DNA of 64,000 nt, from assembly GCF_927904885.1 (NCBI RefSeq), contig NZ_CAKMNW010000019.1:1-64000 (forward strand). The letters are read 5' to 3'. This document shows positions 39,315 to 49,521 of the stretch, piece by piece (the first letter of the stretch is position 1; every line of letters begins with the position of its first letter). The position numbers were made by a program, and so were the translations under genes. Origin of the DNA: Candidatus Nitrotoga sp. M5 (GTDB lineage Bacteria > Pseudomonadota > Gammaproteobacteria > Burkholderiales > Gallionellaceae). The notes beneath the pieces were generated by a model. It saw nothing but the letters and a program-made list of their open reading frames with translations, did no database searches and had not been told where the DNA came from.

Positions 39315-40256
39315 TCAGATCCTCCCTAACGTCGCCAATTGCAGGAGGAACAACAACGCGATCCAGAATACCAGTGCACGCCACACCAAACCTATAGTGC
39401 TTTGCATGAAGTCCTCGTCAGCCTCATCCCCTGTTCCCAACTCGGGACGGTCCAGCGGCAAATTTCCCTGCGAAATTGGCGATCCAAGTCTTACGCCAAG
39501 TGCGCCTGCGCCACTTGCCAACACAACGCCCGCTTCTGGATCAGGCCAAGTTTTTGCCTGTGTGCGCCAGCAATAAAGGGTGCCTTCAAAATCGCCGACA
39601 ATAGCAAAAACCATAGCAGTAAGACGCTGTGGAAGCCATTCTATCCAATGATAGGCTTGTCGCGCGAACGCGCTGAATTCGCTGAGTTCGGCGTCATTCT
39701 GCTTATCCCAACTCGTATAAATGAACTGTGCCATACGATACAATATTGCGCCGATTGGCCCCAGCCCAAGTGCCATTGTAATCACAAACCACACTATTAC
39801 ACCGAACACATGACGATGCGAGGCCAGCAGTCCTTCTTCGATAGCGACCCGCGCAACTTCCTTGTCATTAAGTTCATCACATGGCATTTCACGCCATGTG
39901 GAAAGGATGCTACGCGCTTTGTCCAAATCATTATCAAGTAGCGCTTGATGAATGTCATTGTAGTAATGACTAAACTGGCGGAAACCCATGGTAAGGTACA
40001 GCACCAGCACACAGAATGCCCAGGCGAAAACCGGATAATAGAGAAGGGTCGACAACCAATACAGCGCAAATGTACCGCATAACGGTAATAACACCGCAAG
40101 TAGCCAAGCAATCTTGCCATGCTTATGCTCACCAGCGTTTAAGTGACGCTGAAAAAAATTGACATAGTCTGTTAGCCAGACGAACAAGGATTTGCGCGAA
40201 GTAAGCGGGTGTAATTGTTCCAGCAACAAAGCAGCGATCAAGGAAAACAGGCTCAT
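39315..40256 (-). CDS. CobD/CbiB- or AmpE-like membrane protein
   Basis: A 313-residue membrane protein with four to five helices and the soluble loop DLDKARSILSTWREMP seen in the CobD/CbiB-AmpE superfamily. In betaproteobacteria such genes are often labelled cobalamin synthesis CobD, but there are no other cobalamin genes here. The GSGAGALGVRLG-like block ASGAGALGVRLG is kept. An AmpE-like role in envelope signalling is equally possible. Confidence 0.7.
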   Translation of the reverse strand: MSLFSLIAALLLEQLHPLTSRKSLFVWLTDYVNFFQRHLNAGEHKHGKIAWLLAVLLPLCGTFALYWLSTLLYYPVFAWAFCVLVLYLTMGFRQFSHYYNDIHQALLDNDLDKARSILSTWREMPCDELNDKEVARVAIEEGLLASHRHVFGVIVWFVITMALGLGPIGAILYRMAQFIYTSWDKQNDAELSEFSAFARQAYHWIEWLPQRLTAMVFAIVGDFEGTLYCWRTQAKTWPDPEAGVVLASGAGALGVRLGSPISQGNLPLDRPELGTGDEADEDFMQSTIGLVWRALVFWIALLFLLQLATLGRI

Positions 40257-40751
40257 GGCATCTCAGGGTGCGTAGGCTAAGTTAGCCTGCAAGATACCAC
40301 ACACAGGATTAAGCGACACAATTAACCCTACCGCTTCATTTATGGCACGTACACTTGCTGTCATTTGTTTGTCCGAAACATTTTGTTCAGTCTGATGTAC
40401 ATATCTACACTGCTTCTTTCTAGTATTGAATATCCAACAAATGAAATTCTCCAGAATGGATAGACAGGTTCCTTACCTGATTTTGGCAAGAGCAGCAACC
40501 TTTACTCCTTGGGACGGAATCATCGGGGTAGGCAAGGTGACCCGCGTGGATGCGGTCAAGCTTTGCTCTTTCCGCTTAGGGCAATGATGGCGCGGCAGCA
40601 CGAGTGATACTGTCCCATATAGCTCAACCAGTTCGACCTGCCCAACAATGCCTATGCTGTAATAGATGCGTGTTCATGATCTGCTCTCCATTCCAAACTA
40701 ACGAAGTAATTTTAGCGCGCTTCATACCCTATGTCGCGGCATTTCTACATG
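40257..40751. other. Intergenic region, no gene supported
   Basis: Roughly 500 bases upstream of the CobD/AmpE-like gene. On the minus strand a frame without a start codon (around 40680-40490, with GIVGQVELVELYG) is open for about 60 codons. It could be a gene remnant, but no family is recognised. Confidence 0.3.
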
Positions 40752-40900
40752 GTCAAACTCTCATCACACTTGATTAAGGCGAATGTTATTAAAATTACTC
40801 TAAATACAATTAGGCTGGTCAAATGGATGACAACGTAGATAGTTAAGGAGAGCCGTAAGATGTTGGGCTTCATTGCATTCAGCCAGGCCTACCGAACCTA
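40752..40900. repeat. Dispersed repeat, family 3, copy 1
   Basis: Begins GTCAAACTCTCATCACACTT and ends near TGTTGGGCTTCATTGCATTC plus AGCC. A diverged copy with the same order of blocks lies at 49253-49412. It has no coding capacity. It precedes the end of the cupin gene. Confidence 0.65.
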
Positions 40901-40922
40901 TGAAGACTCGAAATATTCTTAA

Positions 40923-41567
40923 TCACAGATGTCCTACCTTAACAAAAATTACAGTCTCTTTTTCAACATAAGGATCGTGCTGACTCAAATGAGGGCTTCT
41001 GAGCCATGTCCCTGTTGGATATCGTCCATGTTCATCGATAAACTCCCCGCTAATTACATAAATTTCCTCTCCGCCAAAATGAGTATGTGGCTGAAAATGT
41101 TCTCCCGCTGGCCATTTAACTAGTGCCACTGATTCAGTACCAAATTGGTGGAGTGGCATGACCTGCAATCCACCAACTCCTGGTTGCCAAAGCGATTTAT
41201 TTGTATCGATACAGACTCGCTGATCATCACCCTGTTGAAACTGATATAGTTTAACGAATATTACACAACCCGCTTTACTGAATGGCGCGTGGCTAAATCC
41301 TTCTGGATTTCTAAAGTAAGTACCCGCGGGATAGTCACCTGTTTCATCAGAAAAAATCCCCTCCAGAACAAAAATTTCCTCACCCTTTGGATGGTTATGG
41401 CTGCTAAAGTTGGCCCCAGGCATATAACGAACAATACTGGTCGCATGGCCATGTTCTGCATTTTCCCTAGCAAGAGGTTTACGTTCGACACCCGGCATAG
41501 GACTATTAACCCAAGGCACTTTAGCTGTATTGATTACTACATATTTTGAAAAATCCATGTTTAACAT
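40923..41567 (-). CDS. Double-cupin protein (ChrR cupin-like)
   Basis: A 214-residue protein made of two cupin folds in tandem, each with the metal site HxHxxGEEI(F/Y)V and a later histidine (SHAP in the first, SQHDP in the second). It resembles the cupin part of the anti-sigma factor ChrR but lacks its zinc anti-sigma domain, so it is more likely a small metal-dependent enzyme or sensor. I start at the ATG at 41567 with AGGA just upstream; the longer frame would run into a repeat element. Confidence 0.8.
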   Translation of the reverse strand: MLNMDFSKYVVINTAKVPWVNSPMPGVERKPLARENAEHGHATSIVRYMPGANFSSHNHPKGEEIFVLEGIFSDETGDYPAGTYFRNPEGFSHAPFSKAGCVIFVKLYQFQQGDDQRVCIDTNKSLWQPGVGGLQVMPLHQFGTESVALVKWPAGEHFQPHTHFGGEEIYVISGEFIDEHGRYPTGTWLRSPHLSQHDPYVEKETVIFVKVGHL

Positions 41568-41577
41568 TATTTTTCCT

Positions 41578-41710
41578 GGCAGCCTGGCGGACTTAAAGAA
41601 TCGTAGCAAAAAATGAGCTGAGCGCGGGCAGATTTTGTAATCATGCATTTTTGCAGCGAAGTTTTATCGAGCGCCCTGCTGACAGTGAAAAAATGCACCC
41701 CTAAATCGAT
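41578..41710. repeat. CCTCTAAA/TCGGACTTAAAG-type repeat copy
   Basis: It begins CAGCCTGGCGGACTTAAAGA and carries GAGCTGAGCGCGGGCAGATT, both matching the middle of 39066-39271, and ends in GTGCATTTTTTCACTG as inverse. It lies between the divergent cupin and msrB genes and nothing else was seen there. Confidence 0.55.
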
Positions 41711-41902
41711 TGTCGACATCTTTACACATCAGGCTGTCACACTTAGTATGCGCACAATACATACACATGATAGCCAGGGGACAGCTACCATGCTCCTGAT
41801 TTTTGATGAAGCAGCTTCAAAAAAAGGCAAACAAAAGCTTATGCGGCAAGTGCTTAACAGCTTTGCTATACTTTAATTTTCATTAGCATAAGATAAATCA
41901 AT

Positions 41903-42307
41903 ATGAAAACAGACGAACAGCTAAAAAAAGACAATCCTGAGCTGTACAGAGTTGCTCGACAAGGAGGTACAGAGCCATCCGGCTCCAGCGACTTATTGCA
42001 TGCAGACAAAGAAGGTGTGTTTCGCTGTGCTGTATGCAATGCAGCACTTTTTAGTGGAGACACTAAATTTGAGTCAGGCACAGGATGGCCGTCATTCACT
42101 GATCCGATCAGTAAAGATGCAGTGAAACTTATCAGCGATAACAGCCACGGTATGCGCCGCACTGAAGTACAGTGTGCAAGCTGCAATGCACACCTTGGAC
42201 ATGTTTTTCCGGACGGGCCAGACCGTAACAAAGATGGCGAGCGAGATTTGGGTCGACACGATCGCTACTGCATCAACGGTATTTGTCTTGACCACAAAGC
42301 CACATAG
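41903..42307 (+). CDS. msrB: Peptide-methionine (R)-S-oxide reductase MsrB
   Basis: A 134-residue enzyme with zinc cysteines CAVC and CASC, the substrate block GTGWPSF and the catalytic cysteine in RYCING. The usual serine after that is replaced (GICLDH), giving one more cysteine nearby that might serve as resolving residue. It repairs R-methionine sulfoxide. msrA follows 26 bp later. Confidence 0.96.
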   Translation: MKTDEQLKKDNPELYRVARQGGTEPSGSSDLLHADKEGVFRCAVCNAALFSGDTKFESGTGWPSFTDPISKDAVKLISDNSHGMRRTEVQCASCNAHLGHVFPDGPDRNKDGERDLGRHDRYCINGICLDHKAT

Positions 42308-42333
42308 CGGTAGCTCACTAACGGTACATAACT

Positions 42334-42840
42334 ATGCCTACACACAAAAAAGCAGTTCTAGCGGGAGGTTGTTTTTGGGGATTAGAAGACCTTATTCGAA
42401 AGCAGCCAGGAGTTGTCGATACTGAAGTCGGCTACACTGGCGGCCAGAATAAAAACCCGACCTATCATAACCATTCCGATCATGCCGAGGCGGTTGAAAT
42501 CACGTACGATCCAACTCAAACAAACTACAAGAAATTGCTCGATTTCTTCTTTCAGATTCACAATCCAACGACGGTTAACCAACAAGGTAACGACCGCGGC
42601 CCTTCGTATCGATCAGCTATTTTTTTTGCTAATGATGAAGAAAAAGCGATCGCTAAAGAAATGATTGGCATTGTTGATAAATCTAAACGTTGGTCTAATC
42701 CTGTGGTTACTACTCTTGAACCACTCGAACTTTTCTGGATAGCTGAAGACTATCATCAAGACTATTTGGTTAATAATCCAGGTGGCTATACATGTCATGC
42801 GGTGTACTTCGATAGCTATTTAACCGCTGAAGAGACATAG
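42334..42840 (+). CDS. msrA: Peptide-methionine (S)-S-oxide reductase MsrA
   Basis: A 168-residue enzyme with the catalytic motif GGCFWGLE at residues 11-18. It reduces S-methionine sulfoxide and forms with the adjacent msrB a full repair pair. There is no signal peptide, so both are cytoplasmic. The C-terminal recycling cysteine is in YTCHAV. Confidence 0.96.
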   Translation: MPTHKKAVLAGGCFWGLEDLIRKQPGVVDTEVGYTGGQNKNPTYHNHSDHAEAVEITYDPTQTNYKKLLDFFFQIHNPTTVNQQGNDRGPSYRSAIFFANDEEKAIAKEMIGIVDKSKRWSNPVVTTLEPLELFWIAEDYHQDYLVNNPGGYTCHAVYFDSYLTAEET

Positions 42841-42968
42841 GAAAAAAAAGCTCGGTTATTACCCGCTAGAGAGGAGGACTTGCAGTAACACATATTGCAA
42901 TGCGCAAAGTTGCCCTTTCCGTTTATTACTGCGATAGATAACGAGCAAAGGCTGGTTGAGTAGATATA

Positions 42969-43113
42969 GGGGCGCATCTAAAAATTTAATTTTCTATGCA
43001 AGACAAGGCGCGAGTCAAAATTCAAGCTAAGAGTAACGCAATATTTTGACGAGACGGGGTAAGCAGGCGAGCCGCAAAGCGGCAGCTCGCAAAATTGGAT
43101 TTTAGAGCTGCCC
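42969..43113. repeat. CCTCTAAA-type interspersed repeat, best preserved copy
   Basis: A 145-bp element with inverted ends: GGGCGCATCTAAAAATTTAA on the left and the inverse of TTGGATTTTAGAGCTGCCC on the right. The interior has AAGACAAGGCGCGAGTC and GGGGTAAGCAGGCGAGCCGC. It has no open frame. With the copies at 28131, 35358 and 39066 it defines a MITE-like family. The rest of the gap to 43255 is empty. Confidence 0.75.
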
Positions 43114-43255
43114 ATAAGCGAAGACGAGCCATCCTGCAATTTCTGGCTCTGAGATGAAGTCAGTTCGTCAAATCAAATCGAATTCGACCAAAATTTATTT
43201 GATTAGAGAGGACTTTCAATAAAAACAAAATATTGTAAATAAATGTAGAGGATAT

Positions 43256-43645
43256 TTACTTGACGCGGATACGCTCCCAGCCTCGAGCGTACATACATTG
43301 TTTGGCTAATTTGTTTCTGTTGTGTTTATTTACATCTTTGGTTGAAGTAACACCTGAGGCTCGCCGACCAGTCTTTGTGGTGCAGTTAGTTTGACTGTCG
43401 TCGTGGGTGTTTCCTGCGCTTTCGTAAGTCGTCTTGCTGCCGGAGCAGCTTGTGGTTGATGGACCAGAAGATGGTTGTTGTTGAACAATTTGTGTCGGAT
43501 AAATCATGGCCGCCTCAGCTTGGCACTCGTAGTTATCTTGGTTTAACTCAAGTTGAGTACTGCCTGGTCTTTGCCACTGATGCTGAGCACACCCAGTAAA
43601 AAATTGACATAACGCAATACCAAAAACTAAATACGAGATTTTCAT
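43256..43645 (-). CDS. Putative lipoprotein
   Basis: A 129-residue protein with a signal peptide and lipobox FTGC (Cys at about residue 19), then a Q/S/T-rich middle with four cysteines and a basic C-terminus ending ARGWERIRVK. The (Q/E)xxMxxRGW type ending is common in small outer-membrane lipoproteins. I do not know the family. It is divergent from zwf. Confidence 0.7.
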   Translation of the reverse strand: MKISYLVFGIALCQFFTGCAQHQWQRPGSTQLELNQDNYECQAEAAMIYPTQIVQQQPSSGPSTTSCSGSKTTYESAGNTHDDSQTNCTTKTGRRASGVTSTKDVNKHNRNKLAKQCMYARGWERIRVK

Positions 43646-44033
43646 TTAACTATATCCTCCAGATGAGTATGGTGCATTGGCCTAACGACTTCAGTTGTAT
43701 AGCAATATGACTCACGCTTCGCGCAGTATCATAATTTTTAAAATATTGTACAACTAGAGGAGTTAAGTCCTTTAAATATTCAATGACAATAGAAAGGCAG
43801 TATGATCCAGCGCGTAACAGCAGGCGTCACTCGTCAGGGCTGGGAATAGAACGCCCTCTGTAGCGTCCAGACAGTATCGAAGATGCCGATACTAAAGCCC
43901 AATTAAAATCGTTTGCCTGATACCACACTCATCATATAAATTACATTGAGCGAATGAGCTAATTTAACGTAAAAACTTATATAAATAAAGCAATACAATC
44001 AGCACTGTGTGCTTTTTTTTTACGCTGGAACTA
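43646..44033. other. Intergenic region between divergent genes, nothing recognised
   Basis: About 390 bases with promoters for the lipoprotein (minus) and zwf (plus) expected. No repeat copy, hairpin or clear box was found. Confidence 0.35.
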
Positions 44034-45530
44034 ATGGCAAATGCCAACAGGCTTGCTTCACTTTCTCAACAACAACGCAATTTGATCGACATGGCAAAAA
44101 GAAAAGAAAAAATTGAGGTGACTGAGAAAAAGAACATCCCGAATCCATCTGATGCGTTGGTTTTATTCGGTATGACAGGTGATCTCGTTTACAAAAAAAT
44201 ATTTCCGGCTCTCTATGCAATGGCGAAGCTTGGTGTCCTGAATACACCAGTGGTCGGCGTCGCATCCTCGAAATTGAGTCTGGCACAAATCCGAAAACGG
44301 GCAGCAGAGAGTATAAAAAAATCTGGCAAAATAGATGATAAGCAAGCTCTTAGCCATCTTCTCTCTCTGCTCAACTACGTAGTGGGTGACTATAACGATC
44401 CGGCCACGTACAAAGCTATCAAGTCGGCGCTGGGGTCCGCCAAACGTCCAACCCATTACCTGGCCATTCCACCCTCGCTATTCGCGGTAGTCATAAAAGG
44501 ACTCGGTACAGCTGGCCTGGCTGAGAATGCACGCGTCATTGTGGAAAAGCCGTTCGGCCGTGATCTGGAATCTGCGAATAAGCTTAGCGCAATTGCAACA
44601 TCAGTCTTTCCAGAAGATTCAATATTTCTGATCGACCACTACCTTGGAAAAGAGGCGATCATGAATATCCTTTATTTTCGCTTCGCCAATTCTTTCCTGG
44701 AACCAATCTGGAATCGCAACAATGTGGCTAGTGTGCAGATAACGCTAGCCGAAGACTTTGGCGTGGAGGGTCGTGGTGAATTTTACGAAAGTGCTGGATG
44801 TCTGCGCGATGTCATTCAGAATCACCTGTTTCAAGTCGTTGCACTGCTTGCAATGGAGCCCCCGGCCTACCAAGGTTTTGAAGCCGTACACATTGAGAAA
44901 GCAAAAGTCTTTAAAGCCATGCGCCCTCTAAAGCCCGACGACTTGGTGCGCGGCCAGTATGTTGGTTACCGAAAGGAGCCACGTGTGGCGAAGGACTCAG
45001 ACGTTGAAACTTTCTGTTCTCTGCGGTTGTTCATTGATTCGTGGCGTTGGGCGGGTGTACCGTGGTACCTGCGATCCGGCAAATTTTTGGCTGCAACGGC
45101 GGCAGAAGTGCTGGTCCAGCTAAAACCACCGCCACAACAATTGTTCAACGATTCAGCCCCGACAAATGATCGAGCCAACTATCTGCGCTTTCGGCTCTCT
45201 CCTGGTTTCGCAATAGGCCTTGCTGCTCGCGTTAAAAGCGCAGGCAAGGGATTCGTCGGTAATCAGCACGAACTTGATTTGCATTGTAAAAGTCAGAAAG
45301 AAGAAACACCCTATTCGCGGCTCCTGACAGATGCCATGGCCGGCGACGGCACGTTGTTTACCCGCGAGGACGCGATTGAGTCCGCTTGGGCGGTGGTAGA
45401 GCCAGTTCTTAAAGAACATCACTCCGTACTCCCCTACCAATTAGGCAGCTGGGGTCCGAAACAGTCTGATGAACTGATCGCAGCAGACGGAGGTTGGTTA
45501 AATCCCATGCCAGGGCAGGCAGAAAACTGA
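44034..45530 (+). CDS. zwf: Glucose-6-phosphate dehydrogenase
   Basis: A 498-residue enzyme. The nucleotide-binding loop is [12 protein letters not shown], a variant of the usual FGASGDLAxRK. The active site [13 protein letters not shown] is intact. It makes 6-phosphogluconolactone and NAD(P)H. Possible starts are a GTG at 44007, ATG at 44034 (chosen, weak ribosome site) and ATG at 44091. Transaldolase and transketolase follow on the same strand, a pentose phosphate cluster, though pgl and gnd are missing from it. Confidence 0.92.
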   Translation: MANANRLASLSQQQRNLIDMAKRKEKIEVTEKKNIPNPSDALVLFGMTGDLVYKKIFPALYAMAKLGVLNTPVVGVASSKLSLAQIRKRAAESIKKSGKIDDKQALSHLLSLLNYVVGDYNDPATYKAIKSALGSAKRPTHYLAIPPSLFAVVIKGLGTAGLAENARVIVEKPFGRDLESANKLSAIATSVFPEDSIFLIDHYLGKEAIMNILYFRFANSFLEPIWNRNNVASVQITLAEDFGVEGRGEFYESAGCLRDVIQNHLFQVVALLAMEPPAYQGFEAVHIEKAKVFKAMRPLKPDDLVRGQYVGYRKEPRVAKDSDVETFCSLRLFIDSWRWAGVPWYLRSGKFLAATAAEVLVQLKPPPQQLFNDSAPTNDRANYLRFRLSPGFAIGLAARVKSAGKGFVGNQHELDLHCKSQKEETPYSRLLTDAMAGDGTLFTREDAIESAWAVVEPVLKEHHSVLPYQLGSWGPKQSDELIAADGGWLNPMPGQAEN

Positions 45531-45803
45531 TCTCTGTGGACGAGTTAATTTGATTTTTGGGCTTGGCCTCACTGCCTCATCACGACAGCATCAGAGCTGA
45601 TATTGAGGATGAGCTTGGCGATCAAAGCCAAGGGCAGTATGGAACTGCTTTGTAAGTTCTCGGCACAAAGCTTACTTTCGACTCCAAGCAAGTCTTTTGC
45701 GCGCCAACTGACATAAACGGTGCAATACATTGGCGATCTGACACTTTATATTGCCTCGCATTGCTCGGTGCGATCAATACAATCATACATCACAGGAGAA
45801 ACC

Positions 45804-46889
45804 ATGAAGCCTACACAACAGCTACATAATCTTGGTCAGCGACTTTGGCTCGACAACATCACTCGCGATCTTCTGACCAGCGGCACATTACGTCGCTATA
45901 TTGACGAATTATCTGTAACGGGACTCACTTCTAACCCCACGATTTTTGATAAAGCCATAAATAAAGGCGCATTCTATGATGAGTCAATCCGGAAAAAAAC
46001 ACTAGCGGGTAAAACAGACGAGGCACTGTTTTTTGAGCTGGCCCTGGAAGATTTAACCCAGGCGGCCGATCTTTTTCGTCCGATTCACGATGCCACTGGC
46101 GGGGTTGATGGATGGGTATCGCTGGAAGTTTCTCCTTTGCTGGCCGGAGACACGACCGGCACCGTCAATGCAGCGATACAGCTCCATGCGCAAGCAAATC
46201 GTCCCAATCTTTTCATCAAGATTCCAGGCACTCGTGCAGGAATCCCAGCGATTGAAAAGGCCATTTTTGCGGGCGTACCAATCAATGTCACGTTGCTGTT
46301 CTCACGTGAGCAATACATCGCAGCAGCTGAAGCATATATGCGCGGTATAGAAAGACGCATCGCCAACGGCCTTGATCCTGTCGTTAATTCCGTAGCCTCA
46401 CTTTTTGTCAGCCGCTGGGATGTCGCTATCAAAGAAAAAATTCAGCCTGGATTAAACAATCGACTAGGTATTGCAATTGCCATGCGCACCTACAAAGCCT
46501 ATCGCGACTTGCTCGCATCACCGCGTTGGCAGAAGCTGGCCCATTCCGGAGCCCGACCGCAACGTCTGCTCTGGGCCAGCACCGGCACCAAAGACCCTGC
46601 TGCATCTGACATCCTTTACGTCGAAGCCCTAGCAGCACCGGACACCATCAATACCATACCCGAGAAGACGCTACTGGCTTTTGCCGAATATGGCACAGTG
46701 AATGACGCCCTGCCGGTTGATGGCGGCTATGCCGAAAGCGTACTCGACGAATTCACGGAAGAAGGTATTAACGACGAAACACTAGCCGCCGACCTTCAGC
46801 GCGAAGGCATCGAAGCTTTCTCCAATTCTTGGGGCGACCTGATGGCTTGCATCAAATCAAAAAGTGATATGTTGACAAAAGGTAGTTAA
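45804..46889 (+). CDS. tal: Transaldolase
   Basis: A 361-residue TalB-like (long, actinobacterial/cyanobacterial type) transaldolase. The Schiff-base lysine is in LFIKIPGT near residue 139 and TSNPTIF near residue 50. I start at ATG 45804, preceded by CAGGAGA; the frame opens earlier but without a ribosome site. It swaps dihydroxyacetone units between sugar phosphates. It lies between zwf and tkt. Confidence 0.94.
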   Translation: MKPTQQLHNLGQRLWLDNITRDLLTSGTLRRYIDELSVTGLTSNPTIFDKAINKGAFYDESIRKKTLAGKTDEALFFELALEDLTQAADLFRPIHDATGGVDGWVSLEVSPLLAGDTTGTVNAAIQLHAQANRPNLFIKIPGTRAGIPAIEKAIFAGVPINVTLLFSREQYIAAAEAYMRGIERRIANGLDPVVNSVASLFVSRWDVAIKEKIQPGLNNRLGIAIAMRTYKAYRDLLASPRWQKLAHSGARPQRLLWASTGTKDPAASDILYVEALAAPDTINTIPEKTLLAFAEYGTVNDALPVDGGYAESVLDEFTEEGINDETLAADLQREGIEAFSNSWGDLMACIKSKSDMLTKGS

Positions 46890-47018
46890 GCCTTCTGCAC
46901 ATTGCCCTGCGCGGATCATGTAACGAAGGCCTCGAGAGTTACCTGTCACTTACTATCCTGTGACAATTATGCTCATTGCAATTGAACGCTGTAAAAGTCG
47001 TTGAATATGGAGTAAGCC

Positions 47019-49115
47019 ATGATCAAACAAACTCAACTCGACCAGCTTTGCATCAACACCATTCGTACACTTTCCATCGATTCCGTGCAAAAGGCACGAT
47101 CAGGCCATCCGGGTACGCCGATGGGTGCAGCCCCAACAGCTTACTGTCTGTGGCAGCGTTTTCTGCGATACGACCCAGAAGATGCCGAGTGGCCAAACCG
47201 AGACCGCTTCGTTCTTTCCGCCGGCCACGCCTCGGCATTGCTCTACAGCCTGCTGTATTTATCCGGAGTCAAGGCAATCAGTCCGAGTTACGAACGGACA
47301 GATCGGCTTGCTGTGACACTCGATGACCTAAAAAATTTTCGCCAGGCCGAGAGCCGCTGCACCGGACACCCCGAGTACGGATGGACCTCCGGCGTGGAAA
47401 CCACTACTGGTCCGCTCGGACAGGGCGTTGCGGTTAGCGTCGGCATGGCGATTGCCGAACGTTGGCTTGCTGCTACTTATAACCGTCCCACTTTCGAACT
47501 GTTCGAACATAACGTCTATGCGCTATGCAGCGACGGCGACATGATGGAAGGAATCAGCAGTGAAGCGGCGTCGCTGGCAGGACACCTTAAATTGGCCAAC
47601 CTGTGCTGGATCTACGACGACAATAACATCTCGATCGAAGGATCGACCGACATAACCTTTACCGAAGATGTGGCAGCCCGATTTGCGGCTTACGGTTGGC
47701 TTACTCTGCACGTCAGTGATGCGAACGACCTGACATTACTCACTCATGCCTATGAAACCTTCCTTGCCACTCATGACCGCCCCACGCTAATTATTGTGCA
47801 ATCTCACATCGGCTATGGGGCGCCGCACAAGCAGGATCGGCGAGAAGCTCACGGCGAGGCGCTAGGAACCGAAGAAGTAAGACTGGCGAAAGAATTTTAT
47901 GGCTGGGACCCTGACTCACAATTTTATGTGCCTAAGGGTGTTTTGGCACATTTCAAGGCACAGCTTGGCAGTCGCGGAGCAACCACCCATGCCGCCTGGG
48001 AGCAGTTGTTTGCGACTTACCGCATGCAATATCCCGATCTGGCAAGACAGATCGACTGCATGCAATTGCGTGGCCTGCCTGAAAACTGGGATAGCGTGCT
48101 ATCCACGTTTCCGGCTGACCCAAAAGGTATCGCAACGCGTGAATCATCGGGCAAGGTGTTAAATGCGATTGCCGGAAAAATCCCGTGGTTGCTTGGCGGC
48201 GCAGCAGATCTTGCACCTTCGACAAAAACAGAATTAAAAGACGAATTCTTTGGCAGTTTTCTAGCGCCCAGCCAAGATGACCATGAAGGGGGTAATTACA
48301 GCGGACGCAACTTTCATTTTGGCGTGCGAGAGCATGCGATGTGCGCCATTGCCAGTGGCATGAGCTTGTCAAAACTGCGCCCCTACGCTGCCAGTTTTTT
48401 CATTTTTACGGACTATTGCCGTGCGGCAATTCGGCTGAGCGCAATGATGCAAATTCCTGTCATTTATATCTGGACCCATGATTCGATTAGCTTGGGGGAA
48501 GATGGGCCGACGCACCAGCCAATTGAGCATCTTGCTTCTTTGCGCGCAATGCCCGGCATGATTGTATTACGGCCGGCGGATGCCAATGAAGTCGTCGAAG
48601 CGTGGCGTGTCATTATGCAACTCAAGGATAGTCCGGTTTGCCTCGTGCTGACTCGTCAAGCAATCGTCACTCTGGATCGCACCACTTATGCACTTGCGGA
48701 TGGTTTAAAACGCGGTGCTTATGTGCTGGCTGATGCTCCAGACCACAAGCCCGACGTACTGCTGCTGGCTACCGGTAGCGAAGTCTCACTCTGTGTTTCT
48801 GCTTATGAGCAACTGAAATCTGAAGGGGTTAAAGCACGCGTAATCAGTATGCCGTCATGGGAGTTGTTCGAAAACCAAAATCGGGAATACCGCGACAGTG
48901 TGCTACCGCCCGCGATTACTGCGCGCGTTGCAGTCGAGGAGGCATCCACTTTTGGCTGGGAACGCTATACCGGCTTCGATGGAATCATCCTTGGTCTGCG
49001 CACATTCGGGCTGTCTGCACCGACCAAGATCGTCGAGCAGCACTTCGGCTTTGAGCCTGCTCAAGTTGTTGCGGCTGCAAAGGCTCAAATTACGCGTAAC
49101 GCTTTGAAAAAGTAA
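47019..49115 (+). CDS. tkt: Transketolase
   Basis: A 698-residue thiamine diphosphate enzyme with SGHPGTPMGAAP at the N-terminus, the ThDP motif GDGDMMEG-like SDGDMMEGISSEAA, and GEDGPTHQP with the conserved histidine. GGAGTAAGCC precedes the ATG. It serves the pentose phosphate and, if present, Calvin cycle pathways. It closes the zwf-tal-tkt group; a run of repeats follows. Confidence 0.96.
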   Translation: MIKQTQLDQLCINTIRTLSIDSVQKARSGHPGTPMGAAPTAYCLWQRFLRYDPEDAEWPNRDRFVLSAGHASALLYSLLYLSGVKAISPSYERTDRLAVTLDDLKNFRQAESRCTGHPEYGWTSGVETTTGPLGQGVAVSVGMAIAERWLAATYNRPTFELFEHNVYALCSDGDMMEGISSEAASLAGHLKLANLCWIYDDNNISIEGSTDITFTEDVAARFAAYGWLTLHVSDANDLTLLTHAYETFLATHDRPTLIIVQSHIGYGAPHKQDRREAHGEALGTEEVRLAKEFYGWDPDSQFYVPKGVLAHFKAQLGSRGATTHAAWEQLFATYRMQYPDLARQIDCMQLRGLPENWDSVLSTFPADPKGIATRESSGKVLNAIAGKIPWLLGGAADLAPSTKTELKDEFFGSFLAPSQDDHEGGNYSGRNFHFGVREHAMCAIASGMSLSKLRPYAASFFIFTDYCRAAIRLSAMMQIPVIYIWTHDSISLGEDGPTHQPIEHLASLRAMPGMIVLRPADANEVVEAWRVIMQLKDSPVCLVLTRQAIVTLDRTTYALADGLKRGAYVLADAPDHKPDVLLLATGSEVSLCVSAYEQLKSEGVKARVISMPSWELFENQNREYRDSVLPPAITARVAVEEASTFGWERYTGFDGIILGLRTFGLSAPTKIVEQHFGFEPAQVVAAAKAQITRNALKK

Positions 49116-49189
49116 GCATGGATCTCTTTGAGATAACCCTTAGTGGAATTTTTCCAGTACAGCAGAGACTAAATAAACAACCCAAACTT

Positions 49190-49252
49190 GTTACTGCCTA
49201 TTTCAGCTATTGTTTTAGTTATGCTTAAGTCCCTTAACTTAGTTGCATTCGG
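49190..49252. mobile_element. MITE, family 1, right-end remnant
   Basis: The stretch GTTTTAGTTATGCTTAAGTC and CCCTTAACTTAGTTGCATTC plus GG matches the right half of copy A at 19570-19707. The left half is not recognisable. It abuts the family-3 repeat copy that starts at 49253. Confidence 0.6.
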
Positions 49253-49412
49253 ATCAAACTCTCATAGCACTTGGTTAAGGCAATCATGTTTTTACTTATG
49301 GTATAAAAATTTGTAAACATAATTTAGCTGGTTAAATAAGTGATGAAATAGATCATTAAGGTGATCGATGAAATGTTGGGCTTCATTTCATTCAGTCCAA
49401 TCTGCCGCGCTT
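49253..49412. repeat. Dispersed repeat, family 3, copy 2
   Basis: Begins ATCAAACTCTCATAGCACTT, then GGTTAAGG, and ends with ATGTTGGGCTTCATTTCATT plus CAG; the block order matches 40752-40900. The outer end of the left island arm near 52995-53012 (CTCATGTCACTCGGTTAAGG) resembles its start, hinting at a common origin. Confidence 0.6.
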
Positions 49413-49521
49413 TAACCCAATGAAAAGTGGAGTGTGATATAAACCTAAAAAATTATATCTCTAATCACTGTTGAGCATAGCAACTGAAACAATGATCAAA
49501 TTATTTATGGAGTTATCAATC

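Noticed and set aside
45590..45720. Short frames between zwf and tal, one with a DIEDELGDQSQGQYGTAL end
   Set aside because: No ribosome site, no family recognised, and too short to tell from chance.
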